Shown: positions 8,706 through 29,677, numbered from the stretch's first letter. The stretch is 51,469 bases of DNA from Rhodospirillales bacterium 69-11 (GCA_001898425.1 MKTV01000029.1:52163-103631), one strand, 5' to 3'. Numbers and translations: made by a program. The notes: generated by a model not told the origin, from the letters alone.

Positions 8706-10159
8706 TCAGCCCGCGTCCCTGGTGGTGGCGACCAGGGCGGCGAGCTCGCCCACGTCCTTGGCGGTATAGGCGGCGCGCCGCGGCAGCTTGACCGCGAACC
8801 GCTTCTCCAGCGCATCGAGGATCATCAGATGCGCGAGGCTGTCCCATTCCGGCGTGTTCTTCGCGCAGGTGTCCGCGGCGATCTCGGCGCGGTCGATTCC
8901 CAGGCTCTCGGCGACGATCGCGCAGACGGGGTCGAACAGGTCGGGGGTCGGGTCTGGGGTCGGAGGCATGAGCGATGGACCGGCCTTGGTGCGAAGGAGC
9001 GGGAGAATGTTCCAGCCGAGGTTGCCGGCGGCGTAGCCGGCGATCGGGATCGGGCGCTGCGCCGGGTCGAAGCGCAGGCCCTCCGACCGCGCCAGCAGCA
9101 CCTCGAAGGCGATGCGCGCCTCGAGCCGCGCGAGCGGGGCGCCGGGGCAGGTGTGCACGCCGGTGCCGAACCCCAGATGACCGCGTGCGTCGCGCGCAAG
9201 GTCCAGCGTGTCGGGATCGGCCCAGCGTTCCGTGTCGCGATTGGCGGAGCCGGGGAACAGCATCAGCAGCGCGTTGGCGGGCAGGTCCACGCCGGCCAGC
9301 GTCACGGGCCGGGTCGCGCGGCGCGCGATGCGCTGCAGCGGCGGACGCAGCCGCGCGAGTTCCTCGACGAAGCGGGGGATCAGCGCGGGGTCGGCCTTGA
9401 GCCGCGCCCAGAGCGACGGCGTCTCGGCCAGGACGTAGGCGCCGCTCGCGATCATGTTCGCGGTGGTCTCGTGCCCGCCGATCAGCAGCAGCGCGCAGAG
9501 ATTGCGCAGCTCCTCCCGGCTCAGCGTGCCGCGCGCCTCCTCGGCGACGAGCGTGCTGATGATGTTGTCGGTGGGCGCGGCGAGGTGGCGCTCGATCGCG
9601 GCGTCGAGGATCGCCATGAGCTGGGTGAGCCCGACCTGCGCCTCGGCCAGCAGGTCGGGGCTGCCCATGCCGGTCGCGGCGAAGCTCGCCAGCAGCGCGT
9701 CGCGCGCGTGCCGGTTCATCGCGTCGCGCTGGTCGAGCGGCACGCCCAGCATCTCGCAGATGATCGTGACCGAGAGCGGGTTGGCGTAGACCTGCACGAA
9801 ATCCATCCGCTCCGGCGCCGCCTCCAGCAGCGCCTCGGCCACCTCCCGGATGCGCGGCTCCAGATGCGCCACCGCGCGCGGGGTGAAGGCGCGGGTGACG
9901 GTCTGGCGCAGCCGCGTGTGGTCGCGCGCGTCCTTCATCACCATCGACATCAGCGGCACGTGCATGCCGAGATCGGACGCGTAGGTCGCCGGATCGCGCA
10001 GCACCGCCTCCACCTCGGCATGGCGGGAGATGACCCACATCGGCACGCCCGCCAGGCGATGGACCGGGTCGTGCGCCCGCAGCCAGGCATAGGCTGGGTA
10101 GGGGTTCGCCTGGATCGCGACGTTGGCGAGGTCGAACCCGGCGGAGGGATAGGCGCCGC

Positions 10160-10163
<4 letters not shown>
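8706..10163 (-). CDS. Cytochrome P450 fused to a C-terminal acyl carrier protein
   Basis: This 485-residue protein has two parts. Residues 1 to about 400 are a complete P450: I-helix IGGHETTANM, and haem motif FGTGVHTCPG with ligand Cys339. After a Pro-rich linker (PPTPDPTPD), residues about 410-485 form a carrier protein with phosphopantetheine site EWDSLAHLM, Ser442. This carrier resembles the free ACP of the same operon (WDSLQHI, then a helix ending FGVKL; here FAVKL). The P450 therefore probably acts on a substrate bound in cis. Its ATG overlaps the megasynthase stop (ATGA), which fixes the start at 10163 rather than 11 codons upstream. No stop or frameshift separates the two domains. Confidence 0.92.
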
Positions 10164-21970
<11,807 letters not shown>

Positions 21971-21983
21971 GGATCCTCCGGTT

Positions 21984-23456
21984 TCAGGCGCAGGCGTCGC
22001 GCAGGCGGGCGACGATTTCGGGGAGCGGGATGTCGTGGGTGCCCTCGGGCGTGCCGGCGATCAACTGCAGGCAGGGGCCGCGATAGGACAGGATCAGGAT
22101 GCCGCCGCCGCCGCGCGCGGCGCTCAGGACGAGCTGCATCGTGGTGTCGGGATCGGCCTCGGCGCGCGTGCCCACCGTGGGCGCGCCCGTGATGGTCATC
22201 GTGGCGGGCTGGTAGTCCGGCGTGCCGCCCATCAGCAGCCGCGGCAGGGCGAGCAGCGCGTCGCCGGCGGCGCCCGCGCGGATCTGCTCGAACAGCGCGG
22301 CGCGGTTGTCGCGGGCGGCGTCCCAGAACGGACCCTCGGCCAGCGGCGTGAAGACGTGCGCGACGGCGAGGCCGGGGCCGGCGGGCGGGGCCGGCCGGAT
22401 GAAGCGCTCCATGTCCACCGCATGCGCGACGGTCGCCACCTGCATCGTGTCGCGCAGCGCGATGGCGAGCGCGCCGTTCAGCGACACGCCTTCTTCCTCG
22501 CAGCGGTCCGCGAGGCGCCGCGTCTCGGCTTCGGTCAGCACGTGCCGCGCGAAGCGGGTGGGCGTCGCGCGGGGCAGGATCGCGGTGAGCCGCTCATGCC
22601 CCAGCGCCTGCCAGCGCGCGCCGGCGCGGGCGGACCACCATGCGTCGAGCAGGGTGTCGGCCTCGGCGTCGCCATACTGGGCGGGGGGCAGGAGTTCCTC
22701 GCAGGGCGGCGCAATCGGGCCGGGGTGTTCGCCGGCGAGGAAGGCATGGGCGACGTGCAGGCTGGTGCGCCAGTCGGTCAGCGCGTGGTTCACCGCGAGG
22801 ATCAGCGTCGTGCCGGCGGGATGGTGCTGCAGGACGGCGTGCCAGGGCGGGTGACCCTCGGTGCCGACGCGGGTGCCGAGCAGGGCGGCCGCGGTGGGGA
22901 GCCAGTCGTCGGGGGAGGCGGTGGTCTCGTGCCGGAGGACGCCGGGCGTGTCGGAGGACGCCCAGCGCGGGCGGCCCTGCGCGTCGCGGCGGATGGTGGG
23001 GAGGGTGAAGCGGGTAGGGGCGTCCGTGTCTTGGGCCGGCCCGCGTCCGCCCGTGTCATGGCCGGGCTTGTCCCTCCCCGTGTCATGGCCGGACTTGTCC
23101 CTCCCCGTGTCATAGCCGGACTTGTCCGTCCCCGTGTCATGGCCGGGCTTGTCCCGGCCATCCATGGCTTCGCTCCCCGCGGCACCGACAGTCGTGGATG
23201 GCCGGCCTTCGCCGGCCATGACACGGGGGGCCAGGCCTTCGCCGGCCATGACACGGGGGGCCAGGCCTTCGCCGGCCATGACACGGGGGCGTGGGTCTTC
23301 ACCGGCCATGACACGGGGGGCCGGGCCTTCGCCGGGCATGACACGGGGGGGTGGGCCGTCCCCGCGGCGTCGTTCCACCACGACGATGCTGTTCATCGGG
23401 GCGACCGCGTCGAGCAGCCAGAACTTCGCCTCGTTCGGGCTCAGCAACCGCTGCAT
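21984..23456 (-). CDS. Condensation-superfamily acyltransferase carrying a repeat-encoded insertion
   Basis: This 490-residue protein most resembles PapA5/alcohol-acyltransferase members of the condensation superfamily, which move acyl groups from carriers to hydroxyl or amino groups. The catalytic HxxxD is visible as NHALTDW (His224, Asp228), with weaker similarity at the N-terminus (RLLSPNEAKFWLLD) and C-terminus. Residues about 33-140 are encoded by GTCATGGCCGG-type repeats (PRVMAGEGLAP and DGRDKPGHDTG motifs). They split the conserved N-terminal strands between VVVERRR and FTLPTIRRDAQGRPRW. Removing them would place the His near residue 118, as in normal family members. The start at 23456 is three bases after the ACP stop. 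Its role could be O-acylation, release or transfer between carriers; the sequence does not decide. Confidence 0.8.
   Translation of the reverse strand: MQRLLSPNEAKFWLLDAVAPMNSIVVVERRRGDGPPPRVMPGEGPAPRVMAGEDPRPRVMAGEGLAPRVMAGEGLAPRVMAGEGRPSTTVGAAGSEAMDGRDKPGHDTGTDKSGYDTGRDKSGHDTGRDKPGHDTGGRGPAQDTDAPTRFTLPTIRRDAQGRPRWASSDTPGVLRHETTASPDDWLPTAAALLGTRVGTEGHPPWHAVLQHHPAGTTLILAVNHALTDWRTSLHVAHAFLAGEHPGPIAPPCEELLPPAQYGDAEADTLLDAWWSARAGARWQALGHERLTAILPRATPTRFARHVLTEAETRRLADRCEEEGVSLNGALAIALRDTMQVATVAHAVDMERFIRPAPPAGPGLAVAHVFTPLAEGPFWDAARDNRAALFEQIRAGAAGDALLALPRLLMGGTPDYQPATMTITGAPTVGTRAEADPDTTMQLVLSAARGGGGILILSYRGPCLQLIAGTPEGTHDIPLPEIVARLRDACA
23040..23370. repeat. Two opposed tandem palindromic-repeat arrays in the acyltransferase gene
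   Basis: Four direct units with GTCATG or GTCATA cores start near 23055, 23082, 23109 and 23136, 27 bases apart. A central GTCGTGGATGGCCGG palindrome half follows. Then five oppositely oriented CATGAC units lie at about 23218, 23248, 23278, 23308 and 23338, exactly 30 bases apart. All periods are multiples of three, so the reading frame is kept. Confidence 0.92.
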
Positions 23457-23459
23457 CGC

Positions 23460-23711
23460 TCAGGCCCGCGCGGTCTTCTCGAGCAGCAGGTCGACCATCT
23501 TGCCGACATTCTCGAGCTTGCCGACTTCGGCCGGGTTCAGCTTCACGCCGAACGCGCGCTCGACCGCCAGCACCAACACGATGTGCTGCAGCGAGTCCCA
23601 GTCGTCCAGGTCGGCCGCGGTCATCGCATCGTGGATGCGCAGGTCCGGGTCGTCGAACGTGTCCTGGAACACGGTCTCGAGGCGGCTCACGATGTCGGCG
23701 CGGTCAGGCAT
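23460..23711 (-). CDS. Free acyl carrier protein, FkbH partner type
   Basis: This 83-residue carrier protein has the phosphopantetheine site DDWDSLQHI at Ser40 and the short acidic helix pattern of FkbJ-like ACPs. Its ATG lies inside the end of the FkbH-like gene (8-base overlap), so the two are made together. This is the classic arrangement for loading a glyceryl or lactyl unit onto an ACP. The acyltransferase gene follows three bases later. It probably carries the starter, or an ACP-linked extender, to the KS. Confidence 0.93.
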   Translation of the reverse strand: MPDRADIVSRLETVFQDTFDDPDLRIHDAMTAADLDDWDSLQHIVLVLAVERAFGVKLNPAEVGKLENVGKMVDLLLEKTARA

Positions 23712-25575
23712 GCGGCGTGTCCGATGAAGGGGCGAGCTGGACCCAGGTGGTCCAGCCGGTGTCGCGCGTGGCGAGGTCGAGCACCCAGTCGGTCTCGCTC
23801 GTCCGGGTGAAGCCGATCCGCGGATACAGGTCGGCGACGAGCCCGTTCTTCGCCGATCGCACGTAGCGTCCGACGATCCGCGTGCAACCCTGGGCGCGGG
23901 CGACGTCGCGCATCAGGCCGGCGGTGAATTCCTCAACCGACCGGCCCAGCACCCGGCAGCTCATCACCCAGGTGTCCACCAGAAGGTCGCCGCCGTCGCG
24001 CCGCAGCACGAGGCAGGCGATCAGCCCGTTGTCGCCGAACCGGTCGGCGAGGCGGATGTGGCGCAGCGTCACGTCGTCCCGCGCCGCGAGCGCCGCCAAC
24101 TCCGCCTCGCCGTGGCGGGTGCCGGTCAGGTGGAACTGGTTGCTCTTGCCGATCAGCTGCGCCATGCGCGGCAGGTGGAACGGATCGGCGCCGCCCACGG
24201 TCGCCACCATCTCCAGGCTGCGCAGATAGGCGTCCATGTCGACGAAGCGGGCGCGCACCGCCTCGCGCGCCGCGTTGTCGGCGTAGTAGCGGCTGCGCTC
24301 CGCATCCTCGGCCGAGAACGCGGCCGGCTCGAACCAGCCGGGGGCGGCGAGGGCGGCGACGTAGCCGGACGGGTCCTCGGGCAGGTCCACCACCGCGACC
24401 TCCGGCAGATGGCGGCGGACGATGTCGCGCTCCATCGGGTTGTCGTCCACGAACACCAGCGCATCGAGGCCGATGTTCAGCCGCCGCGCAATGTCGCGCA
24501 GATTGTCCGCCTTGTTGTCCCAGTTGGCCACGAAGGCGGCGAAGTCCTCGACGCGCAGCACGCTGTCCGGATGGTCGCGGAACACCGCGGCGGCCGTCTC
24601 CGCGTCGTTCTTGCTGCAGGCGGCGAGGATCACCCCGCGCTCCTTCAAGGCGCGGACATGGGTCTGGAACGCGACGAACGCCTCCCCGTCGGCGCCGGAT
24701 CCGAGCCGGATGCCGGTGAGGCCGTCGTCGCCGATGACGCCGCCCCAGAGGGTGTTGTCGAGGTCGAGCACGAGGCATTTCTTGGCCAGTCCCCGCGCGC
24801 CCGCCAGCAGCCGCGAAGCGGCATGCGCCACGAGGCCGGAGGCGTCGAGCGCGAAGGCGTGGCGGGAGTGGAACCACCAGCGCGCATCGTCCCATCGCCG
24901 GCGCCCGTAGACGGCGGCCACGTGATCGAGGTCGAACAGCACGACGCCCGTGGGCGCGGCCTCGGCCAGCGCGGCGTCGTAGCGGCGGAGCATGGCGCGT
25001 CGGCCCCAGGGCGCGGCGCCGGCGAGATTGCCGAACGGGTCCTCGGCCGGCAGTTCGACGAGCGTGTCGAGCACGAGGCATCCCGCCGCCTCGGCCAGCC
25101 GGTGCCACAGCATGCGGCGCTCCGCGACGGCGGCTTCGATCGCCGCGTCCCGTTCGGCCATGCCGGCGCCGGGTGCAACCGCGAGCGGCACGTCGCGTGC
25201 GGTCGCGAACAGCCAGACCACGTCGGGGCGGTCGCGATACAGGGCGGATCCGGGTTGAAGGACCGAGGCCGCGACCGTGTCGAACGGCGCCACGCTCACC
25301 GCCGCGTCGAAGCCGGCCTGGGCGAGGAACAGCCGCAGCACCGGCGCGAAATGCTCGAGCGTGTGGGAGGCGAGCAGCGCGACGCGCAGCTTGCGCAGGC
25401 CGCAGGCGCCGAGGTCGATGCGGTCGAGCGCCTTGGCGAGCCGAACGAGGTCGACGTAGTCGGCTTCCGGCGCGGCGGCGGCGAGGAGCAGCGCCAGGGC
25501 GTGCCGGTGATCGCCGGCCAGGGCCGCCACACGCGCCTCGGCGAGCGCGGATTTCAGGGGGGTGGTGGCGGGCAT
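23704..25575 (-). CDS. FkbH-like HAD protein, glyceryl-ACP loading
   Basis: This 623-residue protein belongs to the FkbH family. In known members the HAD domain takes 1,3-bisphosphoglycerate, removes phosphate and passes the glyceryl unit to an ACP. The HAD motif DLDNTLWGGVIGDDG starts at Asp271, and FVDDNPMERD is also present. The N-terminal region (LRKLRVALLASHTLEHFAPV) matches the family's SGNH-like part. A GNAT-like C-terminus (about 470-600, FGDNGLIACLVL) completes the usual architecture. No O-methyltransferase or acyl-dehydrogenase partners (FkbG, FkbI, FkbK) are nearby, so methoxymalonyl supply by the classical route is unlikely. The start at 25575 gives a normal N-terminus, and the longer open frame crosses the promoter region. 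It is the first gene of the operon. Confidence 0.9.
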   Translation of the reverse strand: MPATTPLKSALAEARVAALAGDHRHALALLLAAAAPEADYVDLVRLAKALDRIDLGACGLRKLRVALLASHTLEHFAPVLRLFLAQAGFDAAVSVAPFDTVAASVLQPGSALYRDRPDVVWLFATARDVPLAVAPGAGMAERDAAIEAAVAERRMLWHRLAEAAGCLVLDTLVELPAEDPFGNLAGAAPWGRRAMLRRYDAALAEAAPTGVVLFDLDHVAAVYGRRRWDDARWWFHSRHAFALDASGLVAHAASRLLAGARGLAKKCLVLDLDNTLWGGVIGDDGLTGIRLGSGADGEAFVAFQTHVRALKERGVILAACSKNDAETAAAVFRDHPDSVLRVEDFAAFVANWDNKADNLRDIARRLNIGLDALVFVDDNPMERDIVRRHLPEVAVVDLPEDPSGYVAALAAPGWFEPAAFSAEDAERSRYYADNAAREAVRARFVDMDAYLRSLEMVATVGGADPFHLPRMAQLIGKSNQFHLTGTRHGEAELAALAARDDVTLRHIRLADRFGDNGLIACLVLRRDGGDLLVDTWVMSCRVLGRSVEEFTAGLMRDVARAQGCTRIVGRYVRSAKNGLVADLYPRIGFTRTSETDWVLDLATRDTGWTTWVQLAPSSDTPHA

Positions 25576-25778
25576 GACCGTGATGCCAGCCGCCTGCGCT
25601 GCTTCCAGCGGCACCCTCGACCCCCCGCGTGATTGATCCGTTGCGTTCCGCGCCGACCATAGTGCCTCGCCGTATCGGTTGCCAGCACCATGAGCACCCG
25701 CCGGCCGTCCCGCGGGACGGCCTTGCACCGGGACGCCCGTGGTTGACGGCGGGCGCCACCGCGGCAAGGGTGCGCGCC
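25576..25778. promoter_or_regulatory. Divergent promoter region, biosynthetic operon / ispDF
   Basis: These 203 bases separate the first gene of the minus-strand biosynthetic operon from plus-strand ispDF and should hold both promoters. I see no clear operator. The SARP-type regulator at 5281 could act here, but no direct-repeat heptamers typical of SARP sites stand out. Confidence 0.45.
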
Positions 25779-26906
25779 ATGCGCATCGCCTCCCTCCTGG
25801 TCGCCGCCGGCAGCGGTGTCCGCTTCGGCGCCGAGACCCCGAAGCAGTTCCTGCGGATCGGGGGCAAGCCGGTGATCCGCCACGCGGCGGAGGCCCTGGC
25901 GGCCGAGAGCGACATCCTGCAGCCGGTTGGCGACGCGGCGGCGATCGAGGCGGCGCTGACCGGGCTGCCGCACCGTCCGGTGGTCGCGGGCGGCGCCACC
26001 CGCCAGGACAGCGTGCGCGCCGGGCTCGAGGCGCTTGCCCCGTTCGCCCCCGACATCGTGCTGGTGCACGACGCGGCGCGGCCGATCGTGCCGAAGGGCA
26101 CCATCGCCGCCCTGGTCGCCGCGCTGGCGGAGGCACCGGGCGCGATCCCGGCCGCGCCGGTCGCCGACACGCTCAAGCGCGTGGTGGCGGGGGCGATCAC
26201 CGAAACGGTACCGCGGGACGGGCTGTTCCGTGCGCAGACGCCCCAGGCGTTCCGCTTCGCGACCCTGCTGGCCGCGCACCGCGCCGAACTGCAGGGCGCG
26301 ACCGACGACGCCTCCCTGCTGGAGGCCGCGGGCGAGCGGGTGCTGGTCGTGCCGGGGTCCGAGGACAACATCAAGCTGACCTGGCCCGAGGATCTCGGCC
26401 GGCTGGAGCGCGCCATGACGACCCTGTTTCCCCGGATCGGCACCGGGTTCGACGTGCATGTGCTGGTGGAAGGCCGGCCGCTGATGCTGTGCGGCATCGC
26501 GGTGCCTCACGAGAAGGGGCTCGCCGGCCATTCCGATGCCGACGTGGGCATCCACGCCCTGTGCGACGCGATCTACGGCGCGCTGGCCGAGGGCGATATC
26601 GGCCGGCACTTCCCGCCCAGCGAGGCGAGCTGGAAGGACGCGGACAGCGCGCGCTTCCTGCGCCACGCGGCGGAGCGGATCGCGGCGCGCGGCGGGCGGC
26701 TCGCCAATGCGGACGTGACGCTGATCTGCGAACGGCCGAAGATCGGGCCCCATGCAGCCGCGATGCAGGCGCGCCTGGCGGAGCTGCTGGGCGTTGCCGC
26801 CGACCGGATCTCGGTGAAGGCCACCACGACCGAGAAACTGGGTTTCACCGGTCGGGGCGAGGGCATCGCCGCCCAGGCCGCGGTGTGCCTGCTGCTGCCC
26901 GACTGA
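25779..26906 (+). CDS. ispDF: Bifunctional IspD/IspF, isoprenoid (MEP) pathway
   Basis: This 375-residue fusion carries out two cytoplasmic MEP-pathway steps. IspD (residues about 1-210) couples CTP to methylerythritol 4-phosphate. IspF (about 213-375) makes the cyclic 2,4-diphosphate. IspD motifs include [17 protein letters not shown] and VLVHDAARP. IspF has [18 protein letters not shown] with its metal-binding Asp/His residues, and [16 protein letters not shown]. Such fusions are usual in alphaproteobacteria. I chose the ATG at 25779 because IspD proteins begin directly with this strand. The 50-residue upstream extension is promoter DNA. Confidence 0.96.
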   Translation: MRIASLLVAAGSGVRFGAETPKQFLRIGGKPVIRHAAEALAAESDILQPVGDAAAIEAALTGLPHRPVVAGGATRQDSVRAGLEALAPFAPDIVLVHDAARPIVPKGTIAALVAALAEAPGAIPAAPVADTLKRVVAGAITETVPRDGLFRAQTPQAFRFATLLAAHRAELQGATDDASLLEAAGERVLVVPGSEDNIKLTWPEDLGRLERAMTTLFPRIGTGFDVHVLVEGRPLMLCGIAVPHEKGLAGHSDADVGIHALCDAIYGALAEGDIGRHFPPSEASWKDADSARFLRHAAERIAARGGRLANADVTLICERPKIGPHAAAMQARLAELLGVAADRISVKATTTEKLGFTGRGEGIAAQAAVCLLLPD

Positions 26907-26939
26907 CCGAGTTCAGCAACGAGACCAAGAGGGGATCCC

Positions 26940-27251
26940 ATGACCCATCGCCGATACCTCGCCGCGATCGCCGGTTGCCTGCTGCTCGCCGGATGTGCGC
27001 AGCAGGCGGGCGTTGCGGGGAACCCGTACCCGCCCGTCCCCGCGCCGATGGTGGAGGCGATCCCGAAGCCGCCGGTCACCGGCCAGGCACTGATGTGGCA
27101 GCCGGGCCACTGGGAGTGGAACGGCACCGGCTACATGTGGCTGCCGGGCCAATACGTGCCCGCCGCCGGCCACGGGTCGCTGTGGATGCCGGGCTTCTGG
27201 GCGCAGACGCCGTCCGGCTGGGCGTGGACCCCGGCGCACTGGACGTCCTGA
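26940..27251 (+). CDS. Small YXWGXW-type lipoprotein
   Basis: This 103-residue protein has a lipoprotein signal peptide with lipobox LLAG-Cys19. Tryptophan-rich repeats follow (MWQPGHWEWNGTGYMWLPG, LWMPGFWAQTPSGWAWTPAHW), as in YXWGXW-repeat lipoproteins common in Proteobacteria. It should be anchored in the outer membrane or periplasm. Its function is unknown. AGAGGGG precedes the ATG at good spacing. It follows ispDF by 33 bases and may be co-transcribed. Confidence 0.88.
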   Translation: MTHRRYLAAIAGCLLLAGCAQQAGVAGNPYPPVPAPMVEAIPKPPVTGQALMWQPGHWEWNGTGYMWLPGQYVPAAGHGSLWMPGFWAQTPSGWAWTPAHWTS

Positions 27252-27329
27252 CCGCGCTTCGGTCGACTGGAAGCGGGCGGCACGGGAAAGAGGGGCGGCG
27301 ACCTGAGCCGCCGGCCCTGCCGCCGACGC

Positions 27330-28382
27330 TCAGGCCCGCGCGTCGATCACCATGTTGAACGGCGTCTCCACCACCTTGCGCACGCGGGAGAAGCCGCCGT
27401 CGCGGATCATCCCGCTCAGGCGTTCGAACCCGGCCTGCGCGCCCAGCGCCGCGCGACCCGCCTGCGCGAGCGAGGTCGGCACGCAGATCAGGGTGGAGGC
27501 CGCGTAGTAGATCCGGCTGAACGGAAGGGCGATGTTGTCCTGGAGCCGGTCCGCCGCCATCGGCTCCACCACCATCCACAGCCCGTCCGGCGACAGCGTC
27601 TCCCGCACGTGGCGCGCCGCCCCGGCCGGATCACCCATGTCGTGCAGGCAGTCGAAGAAGGTGACGAAGTCATATTGCCGGTCGGGGAAATCGGCGGCCG
27701 TCGCCACCTCGAAGGTGATGTTCTCCACCCCATGCTGCTGCGCGTGCCGCCGCGCCTGCTCGATCGAGCTCGGATGGAAGTCGTAGCCGAAGAACTGCGA
27801 CTGCGGGAATTCCTTCGCCATGAACACGGTCGAGAACCCGTGCCCGCAGCCGACATCCGCGACCCGCGCGCCGGCGCGCAGCCGGTCGACGATCCCCTCC
27901 ACCGCCGGCAGCCAGTTCTCGACCAGGTTGTGCTGATAGCTGGGCCGGAAGAACCGGCCGGCGGCGCAGAACTGGCATTGCGACATGTCGCCCCAGCCGA
28001 CGCCCCCGCCGGTCCTGAACGCGGGCTCGACGAACGCCTGGTTCTCCATCATCGCCGCGACCAGGTCGAAGGCGCCCATCATGTAGACGGGGCTGTCCTC
28101 GTCGGCGAACACCGCGGCCTGTTCGGGCGGCAACTCGAACGTGTCGTGCTCCGCGTCGTAGGCCAGATAGCCGGAGGCCGCCTGGTTGCTCAGCCATTCC
28201 CGGCCGTAGCGCGGCGCGATCCCGACCTTCTCGCAGATCTGCTGGGCCGTCATCGGGCCCGCCGCGTGCATCGCCGTGTAGATGCCCAGACGATCCCCCA
28301 CGCGAATGAGCGGAACGTTCACCGCCCCCGCGATTTCGCCAAGGATCTTCCCGACGAAGTCTTCCAACTTGGCTTGATTCAC
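27330..28382 (-). CDS. SAM-dependent methyltransferase with N-terminal winged helix
   Basis: This 350-residue class-I methyltransferase resembles Rv2258c-type proteins. A helix-turn-helix-like N-terminus (about 30-90, MTAQQICEKVGIAPRYGREW) precedes a Rossmann domain with SAM motif VADVGCGHGFS near residue 172 and acidic motif GYDFHPSS. The substrate is unknown. I chose the GTG at 28382 because AGGGAGG lies six bases upstream. The in-frame ATG at 28418 is upstream of that site and less likely. A TTGACA box (plus-strand complement at 28449-28454) is a candidate -35 element. Confidence 0.85.
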   Translation of the reverse strand: MNQAKLEDFVGKILGEIAGAVNVPLIRVGDRLGIYTAMHAAGPMTAQQICEKVGIAPRYGREWLSNQAASGYLAYDAEHDTFELPPEQAAVFADEDSPVYMMGAFDLVAAMMENQAFVEPAFRTGGGVGWGDMSQCQFCAAGRFFRPSYQHNLVENWLPAVEGIVDRLRAGARVADVGCGHGFSTVFMAKEFPQSQFFGYDFHPSSIEQARRHAQQHGVENITFEVATAADFPDRQYDFVTFFDCLHDMGDPAGAARHVRETLSPDGLWMVVEPMAADRLQDNIALPFSRIYYAASTLICVPTSLAQAGRAALGAQAGFERLSGMIRDGGFSRVRKVVETPFNMVIDARA

Positions 28383-28448
28383 GGTTCCCTCCCTGGTTTG
28401 TTCTTGATGAAAGGGCATGATTCACGCGCGTCATGCGCATAAGCAACT

Positions 28449-28454
28449 GTCAAA
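28449..28454 (-). promoter_or_regulatory. Candidate -35 box upstream of the methyltransferase gene
   Basis: The minus strand reads a consensus TTGACA here, 67 bases upstream of the GTG start at 28382. I cannot identify a clear -10 box at the expected distance, so this is only a candidate. Confidence 0.3.
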
Positions 28455-28566
28455 TGCAAAATGCCGTCGTGAACCTTCGAAGGCAAAAACCGCGCGTAAC
28501 GAGCGGAACGGCGGGAGGGTCGCCGGGGCGCGAGCGTGCACGGATCGGGGCATTGCAGGAACTGTT

Positions 28567-28638
28567 GCGCGGGTCACCGCCCACGGCGCCGGTCAGCGCC
28601 CCCGGCGCGGGTCACCGCGCACGGCGCCGGTCAGCGCC
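28567..28638. repeat. 34-bp direct repeat
   Basis: Two 34-base copies (28567-28600 and 28605-28638) differ at one position and are spaced by four bases. The second copy overlaps the stop codon of the inositol-monophosphatase-like gene. Both are rich in GGCGCCGGTCA. Confidence 0.85.
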
Positions 28639-29491
28639 TCGTCAGCAGTGTCTCGTGCAGATCGTCCCAGCAGGTCCGGTCGGGCGCGCAGATCAGCCCG
28701 CCCTGCGTCTCGGTCGGCCGGTAGGGGGAGCCATCGAAGCGCGCGCTGTAGCCGCCGGCTTCCTGGTGCAGCAGCCAGCCGGGCGCATGGTCCCAAGGGT
28801 AGAGGCGATTGAAGAACAGGAAATGCCCGAACCCCGCCGCGGTCATGCGGTATTCGTGCGCGGCGCAGCGATAGTCCCAGCAGCCGCCGAGGCGGATCAG
28901 GTTGCCGCACACGGTGCTGCGCGCGGGTTCTGGCAGGAACCGCCAGGAGACGTTGCCCGCCATTTCCGCGGCCGGGGCAGGGGCTGCGACACGCAGCGCC
29001 GTCTGGCTGCCGTCCGGCGTTTCCACCCAGGCTCCCTCGCCGCGCAGCGCGAGCGCCGTGTCGTCGCCCAGCGGGTCGTGGATCGCCGCCGCCACGACCT
29101 CACCCCGGACGATGGCGGCGGCCATCACCCCGAACAGCGGCAGGCCGGAGGCGAAGTTCGCGGTGCCGTCCACCGGATCGACGACGAAGGCCAGGTCGGC
29201 GGTGGCGAGCAGGTCGAGCCGCGCGGGGTCGGCGGTGGTGGCTTCCTCGCCCACCACGACGCAGCCGGGGAAGCGGGCGAGCAAGCCGGCCGTGATCCGC
29301 TGCTCCGCCTGCTCGTCGGCCGCCGTGACGAGATCGAGCGGGCCGGTCTTGGTGCGCACCCCGTCGGCGCCGAGGCGCCGGAAGCGCGGTATGATCTCCG
29401 CACGCGCGGCATCCCGGAGCAGCGTCGCGAGATCGCGCAGGTCGCGGGTGCGAAGGATCAAGACGCGCGGCTCGGACGGACGGACGGGCAT
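28631..29491 (-). CDS. Inositol monophosphatase family phosphatase
   Basis: This 286-residue member of the Mg-dependent IMPase/FIG superfamily has all three metal-site motifs: GEE (VVVGEEA, about residue 82), DPVDGTANF (about 104) and WDHAPGWLL (about 232). Candidate substrates are inositol phosphate, histidinol phosphate or a nucleotide phosphate; the sequence does not decide. I chose the ATG at 29491 because the homologous domain begins within 20 residues of it. The upstream extension is low-complexity and overlaps repeats. Confidence 0.88.
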   Translation of the reverse strand: MPVRPSEPRVLILRTRDLRDLATLLRDAARAEIIPRFRRLGADGVRTKTGPLDLVTAADEQAEQRITAGLLARFPGCVVVGEEATTADPARLDLLATADLAFVVDPVDGTANFASGLPLFGVMAAAIVRGEVVAAAIHDPLGDDTALALRGEGAWVETPDGSQTALRVAAPAPAAEMAGNVSWRFLPEPARSTVCGNLIRLGGCWDYRCAAHEYRMTAAGFGHFLFFNRLYPWDHAPGWLLHQEAGGYSARFDGSPYRPTETQGGLICAPDRTCWDDLHETLLTRR

Positions 29492-29610
29492 GCGCGCGCG
29501 GCAGGGCGCGCGTCCCAGCGGCCGGGGCTGCCCGCTTCCCTGACGCCAGGGTGAGGGGCGCGCCCGACGTGGCGGGAGGGCGCGATCCCGCCAGCCGGCA
29601 CGCGCCAAGG

Positions 29611-29670
29611 CGTCGCGCGCCAGGGCATTGCAAGGCAGGGCGTCGCGCGCCAGGGCGTTGCAAGCCAGGG
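29611..29670. repeat. 30-bp tandem repeat downstream of hflX
   Basis: Two exact-period 30-base units (29611-29640 and 29641-29670) contain CGTCGCGCGCCAGGGC and TTGCAAG. They lie between the hflX stop (29678) and the IMPase-like start (29491). The function is unknown. Confidence 0.85.
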
Positions 29671-29677
29671 CGGCAGG

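Noticed and set aside
7372-8769. Plus-strand open frames opposite the two P450 genes
   Set aside because: They have low-complexity composition and no motifs, while the minus strand has complete P450 signatures.
25739-27358. Long plus-strand frame spanning ispDF and the lipoprotein gene
   Set aside because: It crosses two real genes in another frame. IspDF and lipoprotein motifs are in the chosen frames.
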